Origin: Streptomyces uncialis
Lineage (GTDB): Bacteria; Actinomycetota; Actinomycetes; Streptomycetales; Streptomycetaceae
Reading direction: 5' to 3'
DNA: 64,000 nucleotides
Assembly (NCBI RefSeq): GCF_036250755.1
Contig: NZ_CP109583.1
Location: forward strand, 1,674,001-1,738,000
The first letter of the stretch is position 1. Each line of letters starts with the position of its first letter. The notes below the pieces were generated by a model that did not search any database, had not been told where the DNA came from, and saw only the letters and a program-made list of their open reading frames with translations. The position numbers were made by a program, and so were the translations under genes. Positions 1 to 8,408 of the stretch are shown piece by piece.

Positions 1-648
1 GTAGAAGGCTCGGGGGTCGGTGTTGCGGAAGACCTCCGTCCAGGTGGCGCCGCCGTCCTCGGTGCGCAGCATCCGGGACGCCTCGCCCTCACCGATCGCG
101 AGGACCACCGCCCGACGGGCGTCGAACGCCTCGATGTCACGGAACTCCAGGTCGGCCGTCCCGGGCGGGGACACCGTCCGCCAGTGCGCACCGCCGTCGG
201 TGGTGCGCAGCACGGTGCCCCGGGAGCCCGCCGCCCACGCGGTGCGCCGGTCCACGGCCGCGAGCCCCCGCAGCCGGACGGTGACACCGCTGTCCTGGGA
301 GCGCCAGCCGGGCGGACGCGGCTGACCGGTGCCCAGGGTGTCGGCGGCCTCGGACTCGGACACGGACACGGTGGGGACCGGGGCCGGGGTCCGGGGAGCG
401 GGGGCTTCCGAGGCGTGCGCGGGGACGGCCGACGCCAGAGCGGTGAGGGCCACCGCGAGCAGCCGGGCGGTGCGGCGGGCGGCGCTGGGGCGGCGGCCCG
501 CCGGGTCTGTGCCGGGGCCGGTGGAGATGACGTGGCCGTGGCCGTGGCCGTGGCCGTCGCTGTGGCTGTGGCTGTGGACGGTGTCGGTACCGGTGTCGTG
601 CTTCCGGGTCGTCGGGACCGTACGCCTCTTGTTCCCCAAGCGCCTCAT
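1..648 (-). CDS. Secreted BNR/YCF48-like repeat protein (partial)
   Basis: The C-terminal part lies beyond the left edge; 216 codons are visible. The N-terminus contains a His-rich stretch (HSHSHSDGHGHGHGHGH, about residues 25-41), then a hydrophobic segment LLAVALTALASAVPAHA with an AxA-type cleavage site, so the protein is probably exported. After it come the repeats GLAAVDRRTAWAAGSRGTVLRTTDGGAHW and MLRTEDGGATWTEVF, which match the Asp-box (S/TxDGGxTW) pattern of BNR/YCF48-type beta-propellers. Such proteins are often annotated as oxidoreductases or glycosyl hydrolases, but the fold alone does not fix a function. The ATG at 648 is the first start in frame, yet no clear Shine-Dalgarno precedes it, and the long run before the signal peptide suggests that the true start could be internal. 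Confidence 0.7.
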   Translation of the reverse strand, partial: MRRLGNKRRTVPTTRKHDTGTDTVHSHSHSDGHGHGHGHVISTGPGTDPAGRRPSAARRTARLLAVALTALASAVPAHASEAPAPRTPAPVPTVSVSESEAADTLGTGQPRPPGWRSQDSGVTVRLRGLAAVDRRTAWAAGSRGTVLRTTDGGAHWRTVSPPGTADLEFRDIEAFDARRAVVLAIGEGEASRMLRTEDGGATWTEVFRNTDPRAFY

Positions 649-897
649 GGCGGGCGAAGCTAGTGCCTGGGGCGGAGGCCGTCCAGAGGGCCCGCGCCGG
701 GCCGAACCTCCCCCCGGGCGGCGGGAGAAGGGGTCCGCAGGTGTCCGGAGTCCCACGAGCGGGCAGCCGTGACAGAGGTCACTCACCGTTCGGGTCACGG
801 ATCGGGGCGCTCCGGCGTCTCTTCTGATGTCCGGGGATTCAGTGGGGCCGACCGTGCCACTGGGCCGACAGCCGTCGCCGTCACGAGGGAGCAGGCG

Positions 898-1311
898 TTG
901 TCCATCGTCATCGAGCAAGCCGTGGAGGCGCGCTTGGTCGCCGCCGCGCCGCGCATGGCCACCATCCCGGCCGTTCTGCGGTACGAGCAGGACGACCCCT
1001 TCGCGGTCCGTATGACCTTCCCCGCGCCCTCGACGCTGGAAGGCGTCGATGTGTGCTGGACGTTCGCGCGGGAGCTGCTCGCCGCCGGGATGGAGGAGGC
1101 CGTCGGCCAGGGCGATGTACGGGTCCGGCCGTACGGGTTCGACCGTACGGTGATGGAGTTCCACGCGCCCGAGGGCACCGCAATCGTGCATGTCCGCAGT
1201 GGTGAGCTGCGCCGGTTCCTGGAGCGGACCGACGCGGCGGTGCCCACGGGGCGCGAGTCGCTGTACCTCGATCTGGACCAGGACCTCGCGGATCTGATGC
1301 GCGACGCATGA
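898..1311 (+). CDS. SsgA-like sporulation/cell division protein (SALP)
   Basis: A 137-residue SsgA/SsgB-like protein, a family restricted to morphologically complex actinomycetes that controls septum-site selection and cell-wall remodelling in sporulation. Family hallmarks are visible: VEARLV near the N-terminus, AVLRYEQDDPFAVRMTFP, a WTFARELLAAGM segment, GDVRVRPYG, VMEFHAPEGTAIV, and the RRFLERT and LDQDLADLMRDA C-terminal helices. The frame is open from 769, but the TTG at 898 is chosen because GGGAG lies 6 bases upstream and because the product then has the usual SALP length (about 135-145 residues). The extra upstream residues do not look like the family. It stands alone, with the repeat array behind it. 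Confidence 0.85.
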   Translation: MSIVIEQAVEARLVAAAPRMATIPAVLRYEQDDPFAVRMTFPAPSTLEGVDVCWTFARELLAAGMEEAVGQGDVRVRPYGFDRTVMEFHAPEGTAIVHVRSGELRRFLERTDAAVPTGRESLYLDLDQDLADLMRDA

Positions 1312-1349
1312 GCCCGGGGGCGGGCGGGGCTGGGGGTGCTCCTCCTTGG

Positions 1350-1855
1350 CCCACTGTTCCTGTGTGGGCCTTGTCGGGCGCCCCCAGGGTCCCCTGTGCT
1401 GGGCGCGATTGTTCCCGTGCGGGTCGTTCGGTGGTTTTGCGCGGTTCCTCGCGCCCCTGAGGTTCCTTGTGCTGGGCGTACTTGTTCCTGTTGAGGTTGC
1501 TCGGGGGTGCGCAGTTCCTCGCGCCCCTGGGTACTCGGTTCTGGGCGCACTTGTTCCCGTGCGGGTCGCTCGTGGGTGCGCGGTTCCTCGCGCCCCTGAG
1601 GTTCCCTGTGCTGGGCCTACTTGTTCCTGCTGAGGTCGCTCGGGGGTGCGCAGTTCCCCGCGCCCCTGGGTACTCGGTTCTGGGCGTAGTTGTTCACGCG
1701 CGGGTCGCTCGGTGGATTTGCGCGGTTCCTCGCGCCCCTGAGGTTCCCTGTGCTGGGCCTACTTGTTCCTGTGCGGTCGCTCGGGGGTGCGTAGTTCCTC
1801 GCGCCCCTGGGTACTCGGTTCTGGGCGTAGTTGTTCCCGTGCGGGTCGCTGGTGA
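1350..1855 (+). repeat. Tandem intergenic repeat array A (about 6 units of about 70 bp)
   Basis: About six imperfect units carry the core GCGC(A/G)GTTCC(T/C)CGCGCCCCT at roughly 1439, 1509, 1578, 1650, 1719 and 1790. Two unit variants alternate: one continues with GAGGTTCCCTGTGCTGGGC, the other with GGGTACTCGGTTCTGGGCG, so the higher-order period is about 140 bp. Between cores lies a second conserved box of the form ACTTGTTCC(C/T)GTGCGGGT. Several frames stay open across the array only because the repeat lacks stop codons; they are not genes. The array fills the gap between the SsgA-like gene and the 3' end of the permease gene. Confidence 0.9.
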
Positions 1856-1902
1856 CGAGAACGGGCCGGGCTCTGGTCGAGCGCGGCCCGGGTCTCGTTC
1901 GG

Positions 1903-3549
1903 TCAGCGTTGGGGGGTCGGCTCGCGGAGTCGGGGGCCGGAGACCGGGCCGCCGGAGAGGGTGGCCGCCTCCGCCAGTGCGGCTCTGCGGAAGGTTCTGC
2001 TGCGGCCCGCGCAGTCCGCGCAGATCGCCGGAGCGCCCTCCGCGGACGGATCACGGTCCATCTCCGCCGCGATGTACGAGTGGTCGCAGCGGTGGCAGCG
2101 GACCCGGGCCTGCCAGATGTCGTCGACCTCGTCGCGCGGGTCGTGGGCCCGGCGGAGCACCGGGGAGCGGGTGGTGCGGGTGGCGAGCCAGTAGAGGCCG
2201 ACGCTCAGGACCAGGGTCACCGGTGACGACCAGGTCGTGCCGAAGGTCCCCGTGAACTCCAGGACGAGGATGCCCGTCAGGGACGAGATCATCCACACCA
2301 CCGCGCCCGGCGCGAACGTGGCGACCCGCCCCGGCCGGAACTCCGGCAGCCCGTCCCGGTCGCCGTCACGGTGCAGCGCAAGATGCGTCAGCATGATGCC
2401 GACCCAGGCGACGACGAACGCGCCCTGCCAGGCCAGCGCGGTGAGCACATAGCTCAGTACGTCGGTGAGCATGATCAGATACGTCACGACGCTCGCCACC
2501 GCGAGAGCCGCCACTCGTGGCACCCGGATGTGGAAGAGCCGGGCGACCACGGCCTCCACATTGGTGGACGCCACGTAGTAGTTGGCGGTGTTGATACGGG
2601 ACTGGGTCAGCCAGACGACCCCGAGTCCCCACACGCCCATCAGCGCGACGATGGTGTCACCGATGGCCGTCTCTGTCGGCATCCCGGCGGCGCCCGCCGC
2701 GAGGACCAGGAAGATACCGATCAGGCCGTTGACGAAGTACACGAAGAAGTAGAACACCGGGCCGAAGGTGACGACGCTGTGGAAGCCCGCGTCCTTCGGC
2801 TTGCCGAACCGGCCGAAGTCGACGGTGTACATCATGAAGACGAAGACGCCCATGTAGACGAAGAAGGCGTACAGCCAGCCCGGGGCACCGAGGTCCGGGA
2901 CGAGGTCCGGGGTGTGGGTGAACCAGCCGGACGGCTTGTACTCCCGCGCGGCGAGGATCACGGCGATGATGAGGCCGGTCCAGTACAGCGGCAGCAGCGC
3001 CCCGTTGAACTTGTCGAGCCAGCGGCGTACCCCGCCGACGGCCATGGGCACATTGGTGAGGATCGAGACCGCGTACCAGAACTCGATGCTCAGCGCCCCG
3101 GTGTACGCGTGCAGGGCGTGCGCGATCACCGAGCCCTCGAAGACGGCGTAGTAGATCGCGGTCGCGGCGAGCACGAGCGGCGCGAGCACCGAACCGATGT
3201 ACCCGAAGACGCGCTGCGAGAGCAGGGCCACGGTCAGCCCGGTGCGGGCCGCGTATCGCGAGAAGACGTAGTTGACCGTGCCGAACACGGCGACCGCGAG
3301 CAGGATGCCGATCAGGGTGTCGACGGTCCCCACGGTCACGGCCAGGGTCGCGGCGGTGACCAGGTAGAACATGCCACTGACGAGCGCGTACCAGGCCATG
3401 GTCAGCGAGAGCCGGCCGCTGCGCCAGGTCAGCGGGACGATATGCGTGGAGTAGTCCTCGTTGGCGGCCTCCTTGACGACGCGGGGGTCATCGGTGAAGG
3501 AGACGTCCAGTGGTACGGGGGCGGAGACATCCGGGCGTGGAGCGGTCAC
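1903..3549 (-). CDS. NCS1-family nucleobase/cation permease with C-terminal Cys4 tail
   Basis: A 548-residue polytopic membrane protein of the nucleobase:cation symporter-1 family (purine, cytosine, allantoin, thiamine and hydantoin carriers). About twelve hydrophobic segments run between residues 50 and 455, with the typical motif QSRINTANYYVASTN late in the membrane domain. Unusually, the cytosolic C-terminal extension carries CHRC and CADC pairs at about residues 485-511, as in a zinc ribbon. The GTG at 3549 is preferred to the upstream in-frame ATG at 3630, because the added 27 residues are low-complexity Arg/Pro; no strong Shine-Dalgarno is seen at either. The substrate cannot be assigned from the sequence. 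The gene lies in the same direction as the DUF1275 gene, with a 283-base gap. Confidence 0.85.
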   Translation of the reverse strand: MTAPRPDVSAPVPLDVSFTDDPRVVKEAANEDYSTHIVPLTWRSGRLSLTMAWYALVSGMFYLVTAATLAVTVGTVDTLIGILLAVAVFGTVNYVFSRYAARTGLTVALLSQRVFGYIGSVLAPLVLAATAIYYAVFEGSVIAHALHAYTGALSIEFWYAVSILTNVPMAVGGVRRWLDKFNGALLPLYWTGLIIAVILAAREYKPSGWFTHTPDLVPDLGAPGWLYAFFVYMGVFVFMMYTVDFGRFGKPKDAGFHSVVTFGPVFYFFVYFVNGLIGIFLVLAAGAAGMPTETAIGDTIVALMGVWGLGVVWLTQSRINTANYYVASTNVEAVVARLFHIRVPRVAALAVASVVTYLIMLTDVLSYVLTALAWQGAFVVAWVGIMLTHLALHRDGDRDGLPEFRPGRVATFAPGAVVWMISSLTGILVLEFTGTFGTTWSSPVTLVLSVGLYWLATRTTRSPVLRRAHDPRDEVDDIWQARVRCHRCDHSYIAAEMDRDPSAEGAPAICADCAGRSRTFRRAALAEAATLSGGPVSGPRLREPTPQR

Positions 3550-3832
3550 GGGAAGTCCTAGGGAACGGCCGCCTGGGGGGAGAGCGGGGCGGGGGCGCCG
3601 TACGACGCGTCCCCGCACCGGGGCGGACACCGCGCGGAACGGGAAGCGCGGGGCGGGCCCGGTGGTGCGGGCTGCGGACGGGTGACGACGCGGGGGCTGC
3701 TTGGTCGGCCCCGAGGCTTCCGGCGGGATGACCTCGTCCGGTCAAGGTGTGCGCCGCCACCCCGCCTTGTCAACGGTTCGACCGAAGAAGTGAGCTCACG
3801 CAACGAAAAACATGGGTCAATCGGTCAAGTTA

Positions 3833-4747
3833 CTACGGATTTCGTCGCACCTGATGCAGCCGTGTGCCCAGTACGAGGGTCAGCGCGACCAGGGCGGCGG
3901 GCAGCACGGCGGCGGTGATCGGCGCGTACCGCAGCAGGAGCGCTCCGGCGAGTGCGCCGACCACCAGGGCGAGCAGCACCGCCAGCCGGCGCGGGACGTG
4001 CCGGGCGGACCCGTGCGCGGCGGACTCGGCGATCGATGTGAGGGTGCCCGTGACGAAGGTGGTGGTGATCCCGGCGAGCGCGACCCGCCGCGCGCACGCG
4101 GTCTGCACCCCCATGGCGAGCGCCGACAGGGCGACGAGCGCCACGTCCCACTCCTCGGACGGCTCGGCGTCCACGGCGGCCCAGCCCGCGAGGAACGCCA
4201 CCTGGCAGAGCAGACCGACCGTCAGGGTCAGGGTGATCCGCCGGGGCCACAGGGCGCCCGCCGGAAGGTCGCGGGTCACCCGGAACGCCAGCACCAGCCC
4301 GGCGGCGAAGGCGAGGGTGGCCGCCGCCGCGCGGGCCACATGCAGATCGGCGCCGTGCGAGCCCGCGATCCCGAGCAGGACGAGATTGCCGGTCATGTTC
4401 GCGGTGAAGACTCCGCCGAGACCGAGGTAGGCCAGGGCGTCGGTGGCCCCCGCCGCCACGGTGAGCAGCAGCGCGAGCGCGTCGGCGAGCCGCTGCCGTC
4501 CGGCGGTGGCGGGCAGCACGGACGCGGTGTCCGGGACGGTGCCCGGTGCCGTTCCCTGCGCTGCGTCCGGCCCCGCGTCCGGTCCGGAGCCCTCGGGGGC
4601 GGACCCCGAGGAATCGTCGCGGCTGTCGACCCCGGCAGATCCCGTGGGGCCCGTGGGGTCTTCGGGGTTCCTGGGACCGGCGGCGTCGGCGTGGTCCTGG
4701 GGGCCGGGGAGGTCGTCGGGGGGACCGCTCGGCTGGTTTCGCATCAT
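3833..4747 (-). CDS. DUF1275 (YoaK-type) integral membrane protein
   Basis: A 304-residue membrane protein. The first 75 or so residues are a Pro/Gly/Asp-rich disordered region. From LADALALLLTVAAGATDALAYL onward it matches the DUF1275 family: a Gly-rich GVFTANMTGNLVLLG motif early, GVQTACARR, then ITTTFVTGTLTSIAES, which repeats the T-G-T/N-L pattern typical of the family's two halves. Six to seven membrane segments are evident. The transported substrate is unknown for the family. ATG 4747 is chosen over an upstream start because GAGGA lies about 6 bases before it; a second ATG follows immediately. Its promoter region faces that of the RidA gene, so the operator at 4841 might influence both. 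Confidence 0.8.
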   Translation of the reverse strand: MMRNQPSGPPDDLPGPQDHADAAGPRNPEDPTGPTGSAGVDSRDDSSGSAPEGSGPDAGPDAAQGTAPGTVPDTASVLPATAGRQRLADALALLLTVAAGATDALAYLGLGGVFTANMTGNLVLLGIAGSHGADLHVARAAAATLAFAAGLVLAFRVTRDLPAGALWPRRITLTLTVGLLCQVAFLAGWAAVDAEPSEEWDVALVALSALAMGVQTACARRVALAGITTTFVTGTLTSIAESAAHGSARHVPRRLAVLLALVVGALAGALLLRYAPITAAVLPAALVALTLVLGTRLHQVRRNP

Positions 4748-4801
4748 GCCGTTCCTCGGGTTTCGGGGCCCGTACCCCCGGCGCGCTGGCGGCCGAAGGG
4801 G

Positions 4802-4831
4802 TTGACATACGGGAAAAGGTGCCCAAACAAT
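4802..4831 (+). promoter_or_regulatory. Promoter of the RidA-GntR-GGT cluster
   Basis: A perfect -35 hexamer TTGACA (4802-4807) is followed by an 18-base spacer and AACAAT (4826-4831; 4 of 6 consensus positions). Transcription would start at about 4838, immediately in front of the palindromic operator. This is an unusually AT-rich patch in a region that otherwise exceeds 70% GC. Confidence 0.65.
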
Positions 4832-4840
4832 AAGCCCACT

Positions 4841-4851
4841 TGGTCGGACCA
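4841..4851. promoter_or_regulatory. FadR-subfamily GntR operator (TNGTNNNACNA)
   Basis: TGGTCGGACCA is a perfect inverted repeat around a central G and matches exactly the TNGTNNNACNA consensus known for FadR-subfamily GntR repressors. It lies just downstream of the predicted transcription start. A FadR-type regulator is encoded 0.7 kb further on, so autorepression of the cluster is the simplest reading. The site also sits about 95 bases upstream of the divergent DUF1275 start. Confidence 0.7.
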
Positions 4852-4905
4852 TCTGACTATCTCGGCCCACCGGCAGGGCCACCCGCACCCGAAGGCACGC
4901 ACTCC

Positions 4906-5400
4906 ATGGCGCACACCGATCCCGAGACCCGCGTCCGTGAACTGGGTCTCGTCATCCCCGACTTCGCCGCCCGGCCGTACTACGGCACGGACTACGGGTC
5001 GATGAAGCCCCACCACATCACCGGAAACCTGCTCTTCCTGGGCGGCCACACCGCCGACGACGCGGACGGCAACGTCCGCAACCCGGGCCGCCTCGGCGCC
5101 GATGTGACCGTCGAGCAGGGTTACGAGGCCGCCCGGCTGACCGCCCTGAACTGCCTCGGCGGCATCCGGCTCGCCCTCGGCTCGCTCAACCGGGTGCACT
5201 CCCTAGTACGCTCGCTGTGCTTCGTCGTCAGCACCCCGGAGTTCGAGGACGTGCACAAGGTGTCCTCGGGCGCGACGGACCTCTTCCGGGACGTGTTCGG
5301 CCCCGAAGCGGGGCTCGGCGGACGCGCCACCATCGGGGTGATGAGCCTCGCCCGCCGGAGCTGCTTCGAGAACTGGCTCACCGTCGAGATCGACGGCTGA
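4906..5400 (+). CDS. RidA family (YjgF/YER057c/UK114) protein
   Basis: A 164-residue RidA-superfamily protein. Archetypal RidA hydrolyses reactive enamine/imine intermediates released by PLP enzymes, but many subfamilies have other or unknown roles. Visible features are NLLFLGGHTADDADGN (strand plus substrate loop), VEQGYEAARLTALNCLGGIRLALGSL (long helix), VVSTPEFEDVHKVSSGATDLFRDVFG and the C-terminal RATIGVMSLAR. The Arg after the final strand, which binds the carboxylate in active RidA proteins, appears to be present (SLARRS). ATG 4906 is chosen because homology begins there; the frame is open from 4840, but that GTG overlaps the operator. First gene of a probable cluster with the regulator and gamma-glutamyltransferase that follow. 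Confidence 0.85.
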   Translation: MAHTDPETRVRELGLVIPDFAARPYYGTDYGSMKPHHITGNLLFLGGHTADDADGNVRNPGRLGADVTVEQGYEAARLTALNCLGGIRLALGSLNRVHSLVRSLCFVVSTPEFEDVHKVSSGATDLFRDVFGPEAGLGGRATIGVMSLARRSCFENWLTVEIDG

Positions 5401-5523
5401 CCCACCCGGGACGGCGGTCGCGCGCACCGCCCGGCCGGCGCGCGCGGCCGTGCCGCACGGCACCCGTCCACCGCCCGGCGGCCGGGCCCACCCGGACCGC
5501 CGCCCCGCCCGAAAGGCCCATCG

Positions 5524-6270
5524 GTGACCGTCGACTGGACCCTGATCGCCCCCGAGGCAGCCCTCGGACCCGACCGGCTCGCCGGACGCCTCCAAGGGCT
5601 CATCGAGGAGGGTCGGCTGCCCGCCGGCACCCGAATCCCCGCCGAGCGCGAACTCGCCGAGCAGCTGCGGATCTCCCGGGCCTCCGTCCGCGAGGCACTG
5701 CGCGAACTGGAGCTGCGCGGACTCGTCGACCGCAAGCCGGGCCGGGGCACGATCGTCACCGGCACCACCCGGCCCGATCTGCACGCCCGTCAGCTCGGGG
5801 ACATGGACGAGGCGGCACGGCTGGTGCACGAGGTCATGGACCTGCGCTCGGCCGTCGAACCGCCCGTCGCCGCGCGGGCCGCGCTGCGTGCCACCGAGAG
5901 CGATCTCCAGCACCTCGCCGGACTGCTGTCGCAGGCCGAGCTGGAGCGCGGACGCGACAATCTGGCCGCCCTCATCGAACTCGACGGCGCCTTCCACGTC
6001 GCCGTCGCCCGGGCCACCCACAACCCGATGCTGACCCGGCTCCTCGAAGCCACCAACGAGTGGGTCGGACCCTCCCGTGACCCGCAGTACCAGTCCACGG
6101 AACGCCTGGTCGCCTCACTGCGCGGGCACCGCCGTATCCTCGCCGCGCTGATCAGCCACGACAGCGAGGCGGCGGCCGAGGCGATGGCCGACCACCTCAG
6201 CGAGGTCCAGGGCATGATCATCGACAGTCTGGGGCGGGGCACCCACGACACCGCGGAACCGCGACCCTGA
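5524..6270 (+). CDS. FadR-subfamily GntR transcriptional regulator
   Basis: A 248-residue regulator. The N-terminal winged helix (about residues 17-80) has the GntR signature: GLIEEGRLPAGTRIPAERELAEQL, ISRASVREALRELELRGLV and KPGRGTIV. The C-terminal half is a helical FCD ligand-binding domain; the motif residues D in LDGAFHVAVA, H in THNPML and H in LRGHRRIL fit the metal/acid-binding pocket of this class. Start codon is GTG. It lies 123 bases behind the RidA gene and 85 bases before the gamma-glutamyltransferase gene on the same strand. Its likely operator is the TGGTCGGACCA palindrome at 4841-4851. The effector is unknown; a carboxylate such as an amino or keto acid would fit the neighbours. 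Confidence 0.9.
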   Translation: MTVDWTLIAPEAALGPDRLAGRLQGLIEEGRLPAGTRIPAERELAEQLRISRASVREALRELELRGLVDRKPGRGTIVTGTTRPDLHARQLGDMDEAARLVHEVMDLRSAVEPPVAARAALRATESDLQHLAGLLSQAELERGRDNLAALIELDGAFHVAVARATHNPMLTRLLEATNEWVGPSRDPQYQSTERLVASLRGHRRILAALISHDSEAAAEAMADHLSEVQGMIIDSLGRGTHDTAEPRP

Positions 6271-6355
6271 CCTCGCCGCACCTCAGCCCACCCTCTTCTC
6301 CCCCGCGCGAACGCCGTCCCGTGCCGGTGCCGCCGCAGCAAGGAAGGCCGCCGTC

Positions 6356-7987
6356 ATGAACGCCGTACCGCCCGCCCAGCCCGCCTCCGCCGCCGCGCCC
6401 TTCGCCTTGGCCGCCCCGCACGCCCTGGCCACCGGGGCCGGGGACGCCGTCCGGGCGGCGGGCGGCAACGCCGTCGACGCCGCGCTCGCCGCTGCCATCG
6501 CGCTCACGGTCGTCTATCCGCACCAGTGCGCGGTCGGCGGCGACCTGATCGCCCTGGTCGCGCTGCCCGACGGACGGACCCTCACCGTCAACGGCAGCGG
6601 AGCCGCCGCGGCCGGAGCCGACCCCGGGGCCTTCAGCGGCCCCCTGATGCCGGTCACCGGCGCGCGGACCGTGACCGTCCCGGGCGTCGTCGCGGGCTGG
6701 GCGACCCTGCACGAGCTCGCCGGACGGCTCCCGTGGGCGCGGCTGTTCGACGCGGCCGTCACCTACGCCCGGGACGGTGTGCCGACCGCGCCCGGGGTCG
6801 CGACCGCACTGCGCCAGGAGGCGCCGCTGCTGCTCGGGGACCCGGGGATGCGCGAGGTGTTCTTCCCGGACGGCGTCCCGCTCGCCACCGGTGCGGTGCT
6901 CCGTCAGCCCGCCCTCGCCCGTTCCCTGGCTCTGCTCGCCGAGCGGGGCCCGAAGGCCCTGTACGACGGGGAGTTGGGCGCGGGTCTGGTGGAACTGCTG
7001 CGGTCCCTGGGGTCGCCGCTCACCAGGGACGACCTGGCCCGGCACACCACCGAGGTCACGGAGCCGCTGGGCACGGTGTTCCGGGGCGAGGAATACCTCA
7101 CCGCCCCGCCCAACTCGCAGGGCCTGCACCTGCTCCAGGCCCTCGCCCTGGTGGAACGTATGCCGCGCGACGCCGAACTGCTCGGCGCGGACGCATCGTT
7201 GTTGGCGCGGATCTTCGACGCGATCACCCAGGACCGGGACAGCCATCTCGCGGACCCCCGCCAGGTGGACGTCCCCGTCGCAGAGTTGCTCGGGGCGGCC
7301 CATCTCGACACGGTCGCCGAACGGGTTCTCGGCGGTGAGCGGGCGCTGGGCGGTGAGCGGACCGCGTCCGTGCCCGGTGCCGCCCGGCGGGCACAGGCCG
7401 CGCGGCCCAGCGGGGACACCGTCGCGGTGGTCGCGGCCGACGCCGAGGGGTACGCGGTGTCGCTGATCCAGAGCCTCTTCCACAGCTTCGGGTCCGGCAT
7501 CCTCGACCCGGGGAGCGGAATCGTGCTGCACAACCGGGGGTCGTTCTTCGACCTGGCGCCCGGCGCCCCCAACCGGCTCGCCGGGGGGCGGCGTCCGGCG
7601 CACACCCTGATGCCGGTACTGACCCGGCGGGACGGGGTGATCAGCGGCGCCCACGGCACGATGGGCGGCAAGGCTCAGCCGCAGATCCATACGCATCTCG
7701 CGCTGCGGCTCACCGCGGGGGACGATCCGGTGCGGGCGCTGGGCCGGCCCCGGTGGGTGATCGGCGGGCTAGGGGTGGACGAGCCCGCCGGGGTGGCCTC
7801 GGTGGAGGGATCGGTGCCCGCGGAGGCGCTTTCCGCGCTGGTCGGGGCGGGGTACCGGGCGGAGGTCCTTGCCGAGTTGGACGAGCAGGTGGGGCACGGG
7901 CAGGTGGTGCGGCGGCGGGAGGACGGCGGGTTCGACGCGGGGACCGATCCTCGGAGTGACGGGGCGGTGGCCGTGCGGCGGGCCTGA
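6356..7987 (+). CDS. Gamma-glutamyltransferase family protein (Ntn hydrolase)
   Basis: A 543-residue protein of the gamma-glutamyltranspeptidase / cephalosporin acylase family, which matures by self-cleavage into two subunits. The large-subunit region has AAPHALATGAGDAVRAAGGNAVDAALA and YPHQCAVGGDL. The predicted catalytic Thr is T355 in SGDTVAVVAADAEG, followed by a small subunit of about 190 residues with FHSFGSGI, NNRGSFF-like HNRGSFFDL, RPAHTLMP and HGTMGG. The canonical D-T-T-H-F/L is degenerate here (GDTVAVV), so substrate preference may differ from glutathione. There is no signal peptide, which suggests a cytoplasmic enzyme. Last gene of the RidA-GntR cluster; a role in cleaving gamma-glutamyl compounds under the FadR-type regulator is inferred. 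Confidence 0.85.
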   Translation: MNAVPPAQPASAAAPFALAAPHALATGAGDAVRAAGGNAVDAALAAAIALTVVYPHQCAVGGDLIALVALPDGRTLTVNGSGAAAAGADPGAFSGPLMPVTGARTVTVPGVVAGWATLHELAGRLPWARLFDAAVTYARDGVPTAPGVATALRQEAPLLLGDPGMREVFFPDGVPLATGAVLRQPALARSLALLAERGPKALYDGELGAGLVELLRSLGSPLTRDDLARHTTEVTEPLGTVFRGEEYLTAPPNSQGLHLLQALALVERMPRDAELLGADASLLARIFDAITQDRDSHLADPRQVDVPVAELLGAAHLDTVAERVLGGERALGGERTASVPGAARRAQAARPSGDTVAVVAADAEGYAVSLIQSLFHSFGSGILDPGSGIVLHNRGSFFDLAPGAPNRLAGGRRPAHTLMPVLTRRDGVISGAHGTMGGKAQPQIHTHLALRLTAGDDPVRALGRPRWVIGGLGVDEPAGVASVEGSVPAEALSALVGAGYRAEVLAELDEQVGHGQVVRRREDGGFDAGTDPRSDGAVAVRRA

Positions 7988-8039
7988 CGCCTTCGCTTGC
8001 GCCTCCGGGTGCTGCCTCCTGCTGTTGTCCGCCGGGTGC

Positions 8040-8375
8040 GGGTCAGTCCTCGTTTTTGCGCAGTTCCCCGCGGGGCGCCTTCGCTTGCGCCTCCCGGTGC
8101 TGCCTCCTGCTGTTGTCCGCCGGGTGCGGGTCGTTCTCGCTTTTGCGCAGTTCCCCGCGCCCCTTCGGGGGCGCTGCCTTGCTGGGGCTTGCTCCTCGGG
8201 TGCGGGTTGTCCTCGTCTTTTGCGCAGTTCCCCGCGCCCCCTGGCGGGGCGCTGCCTGGTACCGCTCGCTTCTCGGGTGCGGGTCGTTCTCGTTTTTGCG
8301 CAGTTCCCCGCGCCCCTTTGGGGGCGCTGCGCGGTACGGCTCGATCCTCGGGTGCCCCGCGCCCCTTTGGGGGCG
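8040..8375 (+). repeat. Tandem intergenic repeat array B with hairpin units
   Basis: Four to five units of about 76 bp. Each has TGCGCAGTTCCCCGCGCCCC (about 8057, 8144, 8221 and 8296, plus a truncated copy near 8360), followed by TT(C/T)GGGGGCGCTGC, so that most units can fold a GCGCCCC/GGGGCGC hairpin. Inter-core DNA differs from arrays A and D (GTGCGGGT(T/C)GT(T/C)CTCGTTTTTGCG instead of ACTTGTTCC). The array sits between two convergently transcribed genes (gamma-glutamyltransferase and the PEP mutase family gene), so its stem-loops could serve as a bidirectional terminator. No coding potential is credible. Confidence 0.85.
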
Positions 8376-8408
8376 GTGACCGGCTGGGGGGCTCTGCTGT
8401 GGGGCTGG

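Noticed and set aside
769..897. N-terminal extension of the SsgA-like protein from GTG 769
   Set aside because: The 43 residues are unlike the family, and a good Shine-Dalgarno precedes the TTG at 898.
1467..2255. Open frames of up to 262 codons across repeat array A
   Set aside because: The frames translate the same repeat motif in different registers (for example AVPRAP and RFLAPL) and run into the permease gene on the other strand. They are open only because the repeat has no stop codon.
8040..8375. CRISPR-like array
   Set aside because: Units are about 76 bp, imperfect and with related rather than unique spacers. No cas gene is near. It is a GC-rich intergenic repeat.
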